Source: an uncultured Muribaculaceae bacterium (GTDB taxonomy: Bacteria > Bacteroidota > Bacteroidia > Bacteroidales > Muribaculaceae). Taken from it: a stretch of DNA of 64,000 nt. Shown here one piece after another: positions 34,566 through 43,485 of this stretch. The notes under the pieces were generated by a model. That model had not been told where the DNA came from. It ran no database searches and saw only the letters and a program-made list of their open reading frames with translations. Both the position numbers and the translations under genes were made by a program. Location of the stretch: NCBI GenBank assembly GCA_910584495.1, contig CAJUAR010000002.1:1-64000 (forward strand), written 5' to 3'. Position 1 is the first letter of the stretch; every line of letters begins with the position of its first letter.

Positions 34566-36434
34566 TTATTTTACAATCAGTTTCGACTTGAAGTGGTTGT
34601 TGTCGGCAGTCTCGATGGAGAGCATGTAGAGGCCGGGGGCCATGCCGCCGATTTCCACGGTGTTGTCGGCCGGTGCGGCAACGGTTTTGACAAGCGCGCC
34701 AGCGGTGGTGTAGATGCTCACGGCTTCGACCTGTGAGTTGGTGTTGACGGTGAAGTAGGTCGAGGCGGGGTTGGGGCTCACGCTCACCAGGGTGTTGGCG
34801 GCAGCGATGCTGCCTATGCTTGCGTCGTCCTTGATTTCCTCGCGGGTGCGGTACTCGGGTTCCATCACGTCGGGGTTCTTGGCGGGGTCATAGCCGGGCT
34901 GGCGGTAGTGGTAGCAGTAGAGCTGGTTGTTCACCGACGAGGTATAGAGCAGGTCGCCGTTGAGGTTGCGCAGCGAGTACACTTTGTCGCCGTTAGCGTC
35001 GATGTTCGACACGATTGTGCCCTTGCCGTCCTTGCTGTCCAGGCGGTGGAGCTTGGTGTTGGTGGCTCCGGTGCCGTCGAGCGAGCCTTCGTTCCACCAG
35101 TAGAGCGAGCCGCCGGCAACGATGGGTTCCTTCACCCAGTTGCAGCCCGATGCGCCGGGGGCATAGTCGTCCTGCAGCCACACCTTCTCGCCGTCGAAGC
35201 AGTGGAATTCGCCGCCGTAGCAGCCCTCGATGGTGGCGTCGGTGCCCGAGTTGGCACAGAACATATACACACCGTCGAACACAACGCCCGGATCAGGGAA
35301 GGAGTGGTGAGTGTCGGTGGTTTCGATGGTGTTGATGTCCCACCAGCCCATGTTGCCGGGTTCGCAGTTGGTCCACAGCAGTTCGTTGCCTATTGCCGGT
35401 ATGCGGCCGCGGAACACTGCATAGCCGTTGTAGAGCTCGCCCACCATGGTTGTGCCGCCGCCTTCGCCAAGGCCGTTGGCATTGACGGTGGGTATGGTGT
35501 TATAGATTTCGTAGGTGCCTTCTTCGGTGCCGTCCGATGCCCAGGGCTCGTTGCCCGATTCGATAGACCATGCCTTGAAGAAGAGTTTCTCATTGTAGAA
35601 GTTAACCATGTGGCACAGTGCGGGGTTGAGGGTCGACATGCCGTCGTCCTTTGCCTTGTCAGGCTCGGTGTTGATGTCCTTCACCAGGTAAGTGCCGGCC
35701 TCGGTGCCGTCGGTCACCCACAGTTCTTCGCCGTGTGTCACGCCCGACTTGTCGGATTCGTTGCCTTTGAAGAATACCTTGCGGCCCACGCGGCAGATTG
35801 CGCCGAAGCGGTGCTCGCCGTCCTCAACGCCGGGGAACACGCAGTCCACGGCCTTCACCATCTTGGTGCCTTCTTCGGTGCCGTCCGAAATCCAGAGCCA
35901 GCGCTGGGGCGTGGAATCGGCAAACTCGCTCTCGCCGTCGGTGGCGAAGAACACAAAGTGGTTTTCGTCCATCTGGCAGAAGGCCAGGGGATTGCTCGAA
36001 CCGAAGTCGTGGATGTCCTTCACCATGTAGGTGCCTTCTTCGGTGCCGTCGGAAATCCACAGTTCCGAGCCGGTGTCCTCGCTGTCCTTGGCCGAGAACA
36101 CCACTTTGTCGTTGAAGCGTGTGAGCCACTGAATTTCAGAGGTGGCCACGCCGGGGTTGATGTCTTTCACCATGTAGGTGCCATCAGGGGTGCCGTCGGT
36201 CACCCACAGTTCTTCGCCGTGGTCGGCGTCGGTGGCCGAGAAGAAGGCGCGGTAGCCTTTTTCGGGCGAACCGGCAACGCAGAGGTTTTTCTGTTTGTAA
36301 TAGACTTTTTCCTGACCGATATTGGCGGTCACTCCGGCGGGAAGCAGCGAGCTGGTCCCTTCCGGCAGAGCTTGTGCAACAGCTCCTAAGCTGCAGAATG
36401 CGGCAGCCGAAAGAAGTAATGTTTGCTTTAGCAT
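34566..36434 (-). CDS. ELWxTDGT-repeat surface protein with T9SS sorting domain
   Basis: 622 residues. Signal peptide about 1-20. At least five repeats of the form 'GEELWVTDGTxxGTYMVKDI' (about 70-330) are visible; these build a beta-propeller of the ELWxTDGT type. A second propeller-like half follows. The C-terminal about 75 residues ('VSVSPNPASTYFTVN' to 'KSKLIVK') form a type IX secretion sorting domain, so the protein is exported through T9SS and probably held at the surface. It is the first gene of the susC-susD operon. A secreted glycan-binding or scaffold role is likely, but no catalytic residue is apparent. Confidence 0.8.
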   Translation of the reverse strand: MLKQTLLLSAAAFCSLGAVAQALPEGTSSLLPAGVTANIGQEKVYYKQKNLCVAGSPEKGYRAFFSATDADHGEELWVTDGTPDGTYMVKDINPGVATSEIQWLTRFNDKVVFSAKDSEDTGSELWISDGTEEGTYMVKDIHDFGSSNPLAFCQMDENHFVFFATDGESEFADSTPQRWLWISDGTEEGTKMVKAVDCVFPGVEDGEHRFGAICRVGRKVFFKGNESDKSGVTHGEELWVTDGTEAGTYLVKDINTEPDKAKDDGMSTLNPALCHMVNFYNEKLFFKAWSIESGNEPWASDGTEEGTYEIYNTIPTVNANGLGEGGGTTMVGELYNGYAVFRGRIPAIGNELLWTNCEPGNMGWWDINTIETTDTHHSFPDPGVVFDGVYMFCANSGTDATIEGCYGGEFHCFDGEKVWLQDDYAPGASGCNWVKEPIVAGGSLYWWNEGSLDGTGATNTKLHRLDSKDGKGTIVSNIDANGDKVYSLRNLNGDLLYTSSVNNQLYCYHYRQPGYDPAKNPDVMEPEYRTREEIKDDASIGSIAAANTLVSVSPNPASTYFTVNTNSQVEAVSIYTTAGALVKTVAAPADNTVEIGGMAPGLYMLSIETADNNHFKSKLIVK

Positions 36435-36502
36435 AGCGATTAGTTTTAGGGGTTCTTTTTATTTTGGTTTATTGTTGAATTATGTAGGGGGAGGTGGATG
36501 CG

Positions 36503-36539
36503 TTTCACGGTGTGTTTTTCACGGTGTGTTTTTCACGGT
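36503..36539 (-). repeat. Tandem 14-bp repeat in the operon leader
   Basis: TTTCACGGTGTGTT occurs twice head to tail, followed by a third partial copy TTTCACGGT. It lies between the promoter at 36579 and the start codon at 36434, within the predicted 5' leader. Confidence 0.8.
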
Positions 36540-36578
36540 TAATATTTATTGAAAAATTCTTGGTTCTGTTTTGCACTG

Positions 36579-36586
36579 CAAAGTTA
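36579..36586 (-). promoter_or_regulatory. -7 promoter element of the sus-like operon
   Basis: TAACTTTG on the minus strand gives a leader of about 140 nt before the ATG at 36434. No clear -33 element is present, as expected for an HTCS-activated promoter (inference). Confidence 0.5.
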
Positions 36587-36736
36587 CAAACTCTTTAAAA
36601 CCGCGAATGGGTAAATTTGTCTTCGAAATCTGCAATTCTGTCCATCGCTCCCGGGAATAAATGCGTAAAATGCTGAGTATAGACAATTTTACCCATATAT
36701 AAAACATAATTACCTCTCGTTGACAAAGTATGGTTT

Positions 36737-36744
36737 TACCTTTG
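36737..36744 (+). promoter_or_regulatory. -7 promoter element of the GH43/sulfatase operon
   Basis: TACCTTTG lies 32 bp before the ATG at 36776. It is divergent from the promoter at 36579, with about 150 bp between the two. Confidence 0.55.
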
Positions 36745-36775
36745 CAACACAGAACAAAAAAAACTAATTGATATC

Positions 36776-37804
36776 ATGAATAAGCCCAAATCATTATCCT
36801 CTTTATTGCTCGCCGGCATGGCGGCAATTCCCATGTTATGGAGCACCTCGTGTGCATCCGGCACCGGCAAAGAAACGGCAGAGGCCGACAATAACGTCTC
36901 GGAAGAGGCAGAAATATTCTTCGCCGATCCCACCATCTATACCGAAAACGGTAAATATTATCTGACAGGCACGCGCAACCGCGAGCCGCTCGGTTTCTCG
37001 CTGCTCGAATCGGAAGATCTCGTATCATGGCATCCAGCCCGTCCCGACTCCATGATTCTCAGAGCAGGGCAGAGCACATTCGGCGACAAAGGGTTCTGGG
37101 CCCCGCAACTTCTCAAGAGTGACAATGGCTACTGGCTCACCTACACCGCCAATGAACAGACAGTGTTCGCTGCCGCCGACAGCCTCACGGGCAATTACAC
37201 CCAGGCCGAGGTGAAGCCCATCGACGGTTCAGAAAAAAACATCGATTCTTTTCTATTCAAGGACGACGACGGCAAGTGGTATCTCTACCACGTCCGTTTC
37301 GACCATGGCAATTTCCTTTGGGTTGGCGAGTTCGACCCTGCTTCCGGCAGTATCGTTGAAGGCACTCTCACTCCTTGTTTTAAAAACGACCAGGCATGGG
37401 AAGCAACGCCGGCCTACAAGAGCAACCCGGTGATGGAAGGACCCACGGTAATCAAACTCGACGGCAAATACTATCTGTTCTATTCTGCCAATCATTTCAT
37501 GAGTCCCGACTACGCCGTAGGGTATGCTGTGGCCGACACTCCCCGCGGCCCATGGAAGAAGAACCCCGCAAATCCTATTATCCACCGCAATATTGTGGGT
37601 GAAAAAGGCTCGGGCCACGGTGATCTTTTTACCGATAACGAGGGCCGTTACCGCTATGTGTACCATGTGCACAATTCCGACAGTGTAGTATCGCCACGCC
37701 GCACTCGCATTGTCACTCTCAAATTTGATAAAAACGAGGAAGATGGTACTTATACCATCACTGCCGATAGCTCATCGGTTGTCGTACCGCATACAATTGG
37801 TTAA
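36776..37804 (+). CDS. GH43-family glycosidase lipoprotein
   Basis: 342 residues. The lipoprotein signal ends with Cys at about 26 ('STSCAS'). A single five-bladed GH43 domain fills the rest, with the three catalytic acids clear: Asp51 ('FFADPTIYTENGKYYL'), Asp157 ('NIDSFLFKDDDGKWYLY') and Glu221 ('VMEGPTVIKLDGKYYLFY'). The compact size suggests a single-domain alpha-L-arabinofuranosidase or related exo-enzyme anchored in the outer membrane or periplasm. It starts the plus-strand operon, divergent from the SusCD operon. The next gene begins 6 bp downstream. Confidence 0.9.
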   Translation: MNKPKSLSSLLLAGMAAIPMLWSTSCASGTGKETAEADNNVSEEAEIFFADPTIYTENGKYYLTGTRNREPLGFSLLESEDLVSWHPARPDSMILRAGQSTFGDKGFWAPQLLKSDNGYWLTYTANEQTVFAAADSLTGNYTQAEVKPIDGSEKNIDSFLFKDDDGKWYLYHVRFDHGNFLWVGEFDPASGSIVEGTLTPCFKNDQAWEATPAYKSNPVMEGPTVIKLDGKYYLFYSANHFMSPDYAVGYAVADTPRGPWKKNPANPIIHRNIVGEKGSGHGDLFTDNEGRYRYVYHVHNSDSVVSPRRTRIVTLKFDKNEEDGTYTITADSSSVVVPHTIG

Positions 37805-37809
37805 TAATT

Positions 37810-39819
37810 ATGGTAAATAGAAGATTGTTTTTTCTGTGCATGGGGCTTGTTATGTCCCATGCACTTACAATTTCTGCCGCAACACGTGTAGCGGTGAAAT
37901 ATCCCGGCAAGAAAAGCATTGAATATACCTTGCCAGCCGACAAGGACAGCAGTATGCCCCTCGAGATAACACGAGCAGTGAGCGGCGGCGACAACCTACA
38001 GGATGTGACCTTCACCATCATTGCCCATCAAACATGTTGGTTCAATATTGCCGATACAATCGACACCCGAATGTCATCGGAGAACTGCGAATTCTACATG
38101 CCCGGTTTTTGGTACCATAAAAACCTGCGCTCGCCGCAAAAGGCTCCGTCTTTCCACACCTCCGACAGCTGGACCGTGCGCGAAGACCGTCTGAGCACGC
38201 CTCTTGCCGGCGTCTACGATAGTGCAAATAAACAAGGTACTACGATTATCCGCCTTTACGGCAACGACAAGCTCGTCGACTGTGTGCCTCAGAACCTCTC
38301 GGGCGAGGTCATTCTGCCCGGCGAAACTTCGATAGGTGCTACGGGCTTTGACAACAGCGACGGACAGGCTCGGCTGGTATGCACTTTCCCTTACAGCGAA
38401 ACTCCCAAGCGATATATACGCAAACTGACACTCATCGACCCCATATATGCCTTTCAGAAAATTGAAAAAGGCGATACTTTGAAGCTTAAATGGCAGGTAC
38501 GACGTTTCGATGCACCATCCTACTCCGACTTTGTCGCCGATACATGGACCTATTCTTATGACGTACAGCATCCGCAGCCCATTGTCGATGCAATGTCCAA
38601 AGAAAATGCCATGCGCTACATGATGCCCTATTTCATCAACAGCTATGTCGACGACTACGAGCTGAAATATTTCTCCGGCATGCGCATGCGCATTGACGAC
38701 TGTCTAAACACCGACAACTATCAGGTTGGCTTCGTCGGCCGCGTGCTCCTCAATGCCTATAATGCTCTCGAATATGGCGAAAACAACAATATTCCCGAAC
38801 TCACACAGAAGGCCGAGGCCATTTTCAACAGCGTGTTGGCCCATGGATTCACCCCCGATGGCTTTTTAAGAGAAAATGTCAAACTCAAAGACAACAAGGA
38901 AAGCGATGTGCTGAGCATTCGTCGGCAGTCGGAAGGTGTATATGCTATTTTATCCTGGCTAAACTACGAGAAAGACAAAGGACGCAGGCATCCGGAATGG
39001 GAAAAGAAAATGAAGTCGCTGCTGGACAAATTTGTGGACTTGCAGAATGTCGACGGCAGTTTCCCGCGCAAGTTCAAGGCCGACAAGACAACGGTCGACC
39101 CTACGGGCGGCAGCACTCCTTCGGCAACACTTCCCTTGACCATGGCCTACGACTATTTTGGCAACAAAAAATACCTGCAATGTGCAAAAAACACAGGCAG
39201 ATACCTTGAAAACAAATTAATATCCAAGGGTGATTATTTCTCGTCGACTCTCGATGCAAACTGCGAGGACAAAGAAGCCTCGCTCTACGCCGCTACGGCA
39301 ATGTACTACCTGGCGTGCGTTACCGACGGCGCCGAGAAGCTTCACAACCTTGAACTGTGCAAATCCGCAGCTTATTTCTGCCTTTCATGGTATTATTTGT
39401 GGGATGTGCCATTTGCCAATGGTCAGATGCTGGGCGATGTTGGCTTCAAATCGCGCGGCTGGGGCAATGTGTCGGTTGAAAACAACCACATCGATGTTTT
39501 CATCTTCGATTTCGCCACTGTGCTCGACAAACTCGCCGGTCATTTTGGAGAAGAGCGTTTTTCCGATTTTGCCAATGTCATAAAAACCTCCATGCTCCAG
39601 CTCATGCCCACCGATGACAACATGTTCGACATTGCCAAGGCCGGCTACTACCCCGAAGTGGTTCAGCACACCACTTGGGACTACGGCCACAACGGCAAGG
39701 GATTCTACAACGATATTTTCGCTCCCGGCTGGACGGTGGCTTCGCTCTGGCAGATGCTATGTCCCGAGCGCATCGACAACTGCTTTAAAAATCAAAGTAC
39801 AAAATATTCGATGAAATGA
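37810..39819 (+). CDS. Secreted alpha/alpha-barrel (six-hairpin-like) protein, probable glycosidase
   Basis: 669 residues with a signal peptide (about 1-23). The N-terminal about 260 residues are beta-rich. The C-terminal about 400 residues show the repeated helical pairs of an (alpha/alpha) toroid, with motifs 'FSGMRMRIDD', 'SIRRQSEGVYAILSWL', 'LQNVDGSFPRKF' and 'QHTTWDYGHNGKGFYND'. Conserved acidic and aromatic residues suggest an active centre, but I cannot assign a glycoside hydrolase family. It lies 6 bp after the GH43 gene and overlaps the sulfatase start by 4 bp (ATGA), so the three are translated together. It likely acts on the same glycan. Confidence 0.6.
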   Translation: MVNRRLFFLCMGLVMSHALTISAATRVAVKYPGKKSIEYTLPADKDSSMPLEITRAVSGGDNLQDVTFTIIAHQTCWFNIADTIDTRMSSENCEFYMPGFWYHKNLRSPQKAPSFHTSDSWTVREDRLSTPLAGVYDSANKQGTTIIRLYGNDKLVDCVPQNLSGEVILPGETSIGATGFDNSDGQARLVCTFPYSETPKRYIRKLTLIDPIYAFQKIEKGDTLKLKWQVRRFDAPSYSDFVADTWTYSYDVQHPQPIVDAMSKENAMRYMMPYFINSYVDDYELKYFSGMRMRIDDCLNTDNYQVGFVGRVLLNAYNALEYGENNNIPELTQKAEAIFNSVLAHGFTPDGFLRENVKLKDNKESDVLSIRRQSEGVYAILSWLNYEKDKGRRHPEWEKKMKSLLDKFVDLQNVDGSFPRKFKADKTTVDPTGGSTPSATLPLTMAYDYFGNKKYLQCAKNTGRYLENKLISKGDYFSSTLDANCEDKEASLYAATAMYYLACVTDGAEKLHNLELCKSAAYFCLSWYYLWDVPFANGQMLGDVGFKSRGWGNVSVENNHIDVFIFDFATVLDKLAGHFGEERFSDFANVIKTSMLQLMPTDDNMFDIAKAGYYPEVVQHTTWDYGHNGKGFYNDIFAPGWTVASLWQMLCPERIDNCFKNQSTKYSMK

Positions 39820-41468
39820 AATCTTCTTTCATTACACTTCCTGTTTGTCTGGGTCTGCCACTTGTCGGTGTGCAGGCCCAGACAAAACCTAATATTCTGG
39901 TTATACTTGCCGACGACCTTGGTTATTCCGACATGGGCTGCTATGGTGGCGAGATACATACCCCGAACCTCGACCGTCTGGCCGAAAACGGCGTGCGTTT
40001 CACTCGTTTCTATAATGCCAGCCGCAGCTGTCCTTCGCGAGCCGCATTGCTCACCGGCCTCTATCAGCACCAGGCCGGTATAGGGCGCATGACTTTCGAC
40101 CGTCATCTTCCGGGCTATCGCGGCACTATTTCACGCGATGCCGTAACGATTCCTGAAGTACTCAAAGAAGCCGGCTATCGCACATCAATGGTGGGCAAAT
40201 GGCATGTGGCTGAAACACCACTGCGAGACGACCAGCGCGACTGGCTCAACCACCAGGTGGAACACGACCGCTACACCGACCTTTGCAATTATCCGGTCAA
40301 TCGCGGTTTCGACACTCACTATGGCACCATCTACGGCGTTGTCGACTATTTCGATCCGTTCAGCCTTGTCGAGGGCGAAGTGCCAATCAAAGATGTCCCT
40401 GAAGGCTATTATATTACCGATGCATTGTCCAACCGTGCGGCGGAGGAAATACTGAATTCTGACGAAAAACCGTTCTTCATGTATCTTTCCTATACGGCTC
40501 CGCATTGGCCATTGCATGCACTGCCCGAAGATATTGAAAAATACAAAGATACCTACAAGGCAGGATGGGATTCGATTCGCAACGCCCGCTACGAACGCAT
40601 GCTGAGACTTGGAATTTTTGGTAATTGCAAGGATTACCTCACCGACCGTCAGTTTGCCGATTCCTGGGCAGAAAATCCCACGGCCGAATGGGATGCAAGA
40701 GCAATGGCCGTACACGCTGCCATGGTCGACCGCATGGACCAAGGAATAGGCAAAGTGCTCGATGCACTAGAAAAAACCGGCAAACTGAATAATACCCTTA
40801 TCCTTTTCCTTTCCGACAACGGTTGCAGCCCCGAGGAATGTCAGAAAATGAAACCCGGCGAGAACGACCGTCCCGACATGACCCGCGACGGCAGACCAAT
40901 TATTTATGACCGCAACAAGGAAGTTATGCCGGGTCCTGAAACTACCTATTCGGCACTCGGCCCCCAGTGGGCCAACGTGGCCAACACTCCTTTCCGCTAT
41001 TGGAAAGCAAAGGCCTACGAAGGCGGCATATGCACTCCATGCATCGCCCATTGGCCCGATGGTCTGAAAGTCGGCAAGGGCACGATTAACTCGGAAATGT
41101 GTCATGTCATAGATATTATGGCAACGTGCTTGGATATTGCCGGAGCTGAATATCCACAAACTTTCAAAGGGCACAACATTATTCCCCTGGAAGGGAAAAG
41201 TTTTCTCCCTGTGCTGAAAAATCAGAAAGCAGACCGTCACAATTTTATTGCCTTTGAGCATTTCAACGAAGCAGCTTTGATTTCGAACGACGGCTGGAAA
41301 ATTGTGCGCCAGAAGCGTAACAAACCATGGGAATTGTATAATCTCAACCTCGACCGCACAGAGAAGTTCAACGTAGCCGCAGAACATCCCGACAAGGTTT
41401 CAGAACTGGATATTTTGTTTAATAACTGGGCCGAGAAATGTTTGGTGTACCCAAACCCCGATGAGTAA
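39816..41468 (+). CDS. Sulfatase, serine-type formylglycine motif
   Basis: 550 residues with a signal peptide (about 1-22). Metal-binding 'NILVILADDLGYSDMGCYGG' opens the alkaline-phosphatase-like fold. The active-site motif is S-C-P-S-R in 'ASRSCPSRAALLTG', so the residue converted to formylglycine is Ser, aligned by the Pro and Arg of the family motif. 'SMVGKWHVAETPL' and 'LFLSDNGCSPEEC' supply further conserved active-site segments. Ser-type sulfatases need the radical-SAM maturase anSME; none is encoded in this window. It removes sulfate esters from glycans in the periplasm. Translationally coupled to the preceding gene. Confidence 0.93.
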   Translation: MKSSFITLPVCLGLPLVGVQAQTKPNILVILADDLGYSDMGCYGGEIHTPNLDRLAENGVRFTRFYNASRSCPSRAALLTGLYQHQAGIGRMTFDRHLPGYRGTISRDAVTIPEVLKEAGYRTSMVGKWHVAETPLRDDQRDWLNHQVEHDRYTDLCNYPVNRGFDTHYGTIYGVVDYFDPFSLVEGEVPIKDVPEGYYITDALSNRAAEEILNSDEKPFFMYLSYTAPHWPLHALPEDIEKYKDTYKAGWDSIRNARYERMLRLGIFGNCKDYLTDRQFADSWAENPTAEWDARAMAVHAAMVDRMDQGIGKVLDALEKTGKLNNTLILFLSDNGCSPEECQKMKPGENDRPDMTRDGRPIIYDRNKEVMPGPETTYSALGPQWANVANTPFRYWKAKAYEGGICTPCIAHWPDGLKVGKGTINSEMCHVIDIMATCLDIAGAEYPQTFKGHNIIPLEGKSFLPVLKNQKADRHNFIAFEHFNEAALISNDGWKIVRQKRNKPWELYNLNLDRTEKFNVAAEHPDKVSELDILFNNWAEKCLVYPNPDE

Positions 41469-41649
41469 TGGAATAATTTATTAACGTTGCAGAAATCTTG
41501 AATTTTGCCCATGAAGAAGTTTTTTTTTACCTGTTGCAGGACTGTTTATGTTCATACTCAGCAGTTGCTCTAAGCAGAAAGATTCTGTCAACCAATCGCC
41601 CGACAGACCCAATGTCATAGTGATTCTTCGCCGATGACCTCGGGTTTGG
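41466..41649 (+). pseudogene. Decayed tandem copy of the downstream sulfatase promoter and 5' end
   Basis: This stretch is nearly identical to 41653-41834, the promoter, start codon and first 45 codons of the next sulfatase gene. The copy is broken. Its run of T after ATGAAGAAG has nine instead of eight bases (frameshift), a second extra base lies at 'ATTCTTCGCC', and the -7 box reads TAACGTTG instead of TAACTTTG. It ends abruptly where the intact copy begins, so it is a direct duplication, not a separate gene. Confidence 0.88.
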
Positions 41650-41668
41650 CAATAATGGAATAATTCAT

Positions 41669-41676
41669 TAACTTTG
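41669..41676 (+). promoter_or_regulatory. -7 promoter element of the second sulfatase gene
   Basis: TAACTTTG lies 22 bp before the ATG at 41698. The mutated duplicate is TAACGTTG at 41482-41489. Confidence 0.5.
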
Positions 41677-41697
41677 CAGAAATCTTGAATTTTCCCT

Positions 41698-43245
41698 ATG
41701 AAGAAGTTTTTTTTACCTGTTGCAGGACTGCTTATGTTCCTGCACAGCAGTTGCTCTAAGCAGAAAGATTCTGTCAACCAATCGCCCGACAGGCCCAATG
41801 TCATAGTGATTCTCGCCGACGACCTCGGGTTTGGTGATGTCAGTTTCTATGGGTCGAAGACCATCAGTACCCCCAACATCGACAGCCTTGCACGCGGCGG
41901 CGTAACTTTCACAAATGCCTATGCCACCTCGTCGACATCAACCCCGAGCCGTTACGCACTGTTGACAGGCATGTATCCCTGGCGCGAGGACATAAAGATT
42001 CTGCCCGGCGATGCACCGCTTGTCATCTCTCCCGACCAGCCCACTTTGCCCAAAATGATGCAGAAAGCCGGATATGCAACCGGAGCCATCGGCAAGTGGC
42101 ATCTTGGCATGGGTGCCGGCAAGGTGAACTGGAACGATACCATCCGTCCCGGTGCTCGAGAAATAGGCTTTGACTACTCATGCCTCATCGCAGCTACCAA
42201 CGACCGCGTGCCTACCGTTTTTGTCGAAAACGGCGGAGTAGTGGGCCTCGACCCCAACGACCCCATCTATGTTGACTACGAGAAAAATTTCGAGGGCGAA
42301 CCTTGCGCTGCCGACAATCCCGAGCTTATAAAAATGCCTTTTGCCCATGGCCACAATAACGCCATTATAAATGGTATTCCGCGAATAGGCTATATGAAGG
42401 GCGGCAAAGCCGCACGCTGGGTCGACGAAGACATGGCCGACTATTTCGCCGGGCATGTCAAAGATTTTCTTCAGGAAAACAAAGACAAACCGTTCTTCCT
42501 CTATTACGGCCTTCACGAGCCTCATGTTCCACGCGCACCGCATCAGCGTTTTGCCGGCTCCACAACAATGGGTCCCCGCGGCGATGCAATTGTCGAGGCC
42601 GACTGGTGCATAGGGCAGCTCATGGCCGAGCTTCGCGAGCTCGACCTGCTCGATAACACTATGATTATTTTCAGCAGCGACAACGGACCTGTGCTTAACG
42701 ATGGATATAAGGATGGCGCAGTCGAAATGGCAGGCGACCATAAACCGACCGGCGGTCTGCGCGGCGGTAAATACAGCCTTTTCGATGGCGGCACACACAT
42801 ACCGCTGTGCATCTACTGGAAAGGACACATCACACCTGTAGTCTCCAATGCCCTCGTCTGCCAGATGGACCTTTTCGCTTCGCTTGGCAAACTTGTTGGT
42901 GGCGAAGTACCCGAAGGTCTTGACAGCAAGGAGATGCTCGACGCATTCATTGGCGAAGACCTGGACGGAAGACAGGACCTCGTTATCGAAAATCAAGGCA
43001 AGCTTGGTCTGCGAGCAGGCAAATATGCATTCATACCTCCATATAAGGGACCGAAAACCAATCTCACCGGAAACGAACTTGGCAACCTCGACGAGTTCGG
43101 AGTCTTCGATCTTTCTGCGGACCGTGCCCAGACAAAAAATCTCGCCCCCAACAATCCCGAACTCACCGATTCGTTAAAAGAAATTTTCCTCGACCGCTCG
43201 ATGGGCTTTTATCGCCCGGTGGTCGAAGAAGTAACATTGAAGTAG
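41698..43245 (+). CDS. Sulfatase lipoprotein, serine-type formylglycine motif
   Basis: 515 residues. The lipoprotein signal ends with 'SSCSKQKD' (Cys about 19). The sulfatase fold starts 'NVIVILADDLGFGDVSFYG'. The active site is S-T-P-S-R in 'TSSTSTPSRYALLTG', again with Ser as the formylglycine precursor. 'AIGKWHLGMG' and 'IFSSDNGPVLNDG' are present as expected. The C-terminal subdomain is complete. The two sulfatases are only distantly alike, which suggests they act on different sulfate positions of the glycan (inference). The gene has its own promoter, preceded by a decayed duplicate, and is closed by a strong terminator. Confidence 0.93.
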   Translation: MKKFFLPVAGLLMFLHSSCSKQKDSVNQSPDRPNVIVILADDLGFGDVSFYGSKTISTPNIDSLARGGVTFTNAYATSSTSTPSRYALLTGMYPWREDIKILPGDAPLVISPDQPTLPKMMQKAGYATGAIGKWHLGMGAGKVNWNDTIRPGAREIGFDYSCLIAATNDRVPTVFVENGGVVGLDPNDPIYVDYEKNFEGEPCAADNPELIKMPFAHGHNNAIINGIPRIGYMKGGKAARWVDEDMADYFAGHVKDFLQENKDKPFFLYYGLHEPHVPRAPHQRFAGSTTMGPRGDAIVEADWCIGQLMAELRELDLLDNTMIIFSSDNGPVLNDGYKDGAVEMAGDHKPTGGLRGGKYSLFDGGTHIPLCIYWKGHITPVVSNALVCQMDLFASLGKLVGGEVPEGLDSKEMLDAFIGEDLDGRQDLVIENQGKLGLRAGKYAFIPPYKGPKTNLTGNELGNLDEFGVFDLSADRAQTKNLAPNNPELTDSLKEIFLDRSMGFYRPVVEEVTLK

Positions 43246-43270
43246 AGTAGGGGAGTGCTCCTATATCTTT

Positions 43271-43317
43271 CCGGCAATGTGTGAAGCCGTTTTTCACGCA
43301 TTGCCGGTTTGATTTTT
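43271..43317 (+). terminator. Rho-independent terminator after the sulfatase operon
   Basis: Long stem CCGGCAATGyGTGAA / TTCACGCATTGCCGG followed by TTTGATTTTT, 26 bp after the stop codon. The rest of the 240-bp gap to ybeY holds only the promoter at 43457. Confidence 0.88.
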
Positions 43318-43456
43318 ATAAATTCTTCACTCTGAAAGCCTCAGTACAAACACAACAACCTCAGTAACAACCAATAATAGCCATTATTATTAAACAGAAA
43401 ATCAATCAAAAGAGAAAGCGGAGGGTATTAGAGGGTGTTTCATCAAAAATTATTTG

Positions 43457-43464
43457 TATCTTTG
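43457..43464 (+). promoter_or_regulatory. -7 promoter element of ybeY
   Basis: TATCTTTG, 22 bp before the ATG at 43486. Confidence 0.5.
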
Positions 43465-43485
43465 CAAGTTAAACCACATTGTGCA

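Noticed and set aside
41481..41804. Minus-strand open frame with an internal peptide repeat
   Set aside because: It is antisense to the duplicated sulfatase 5' end. The repeat simply reflects the DNA duplication.
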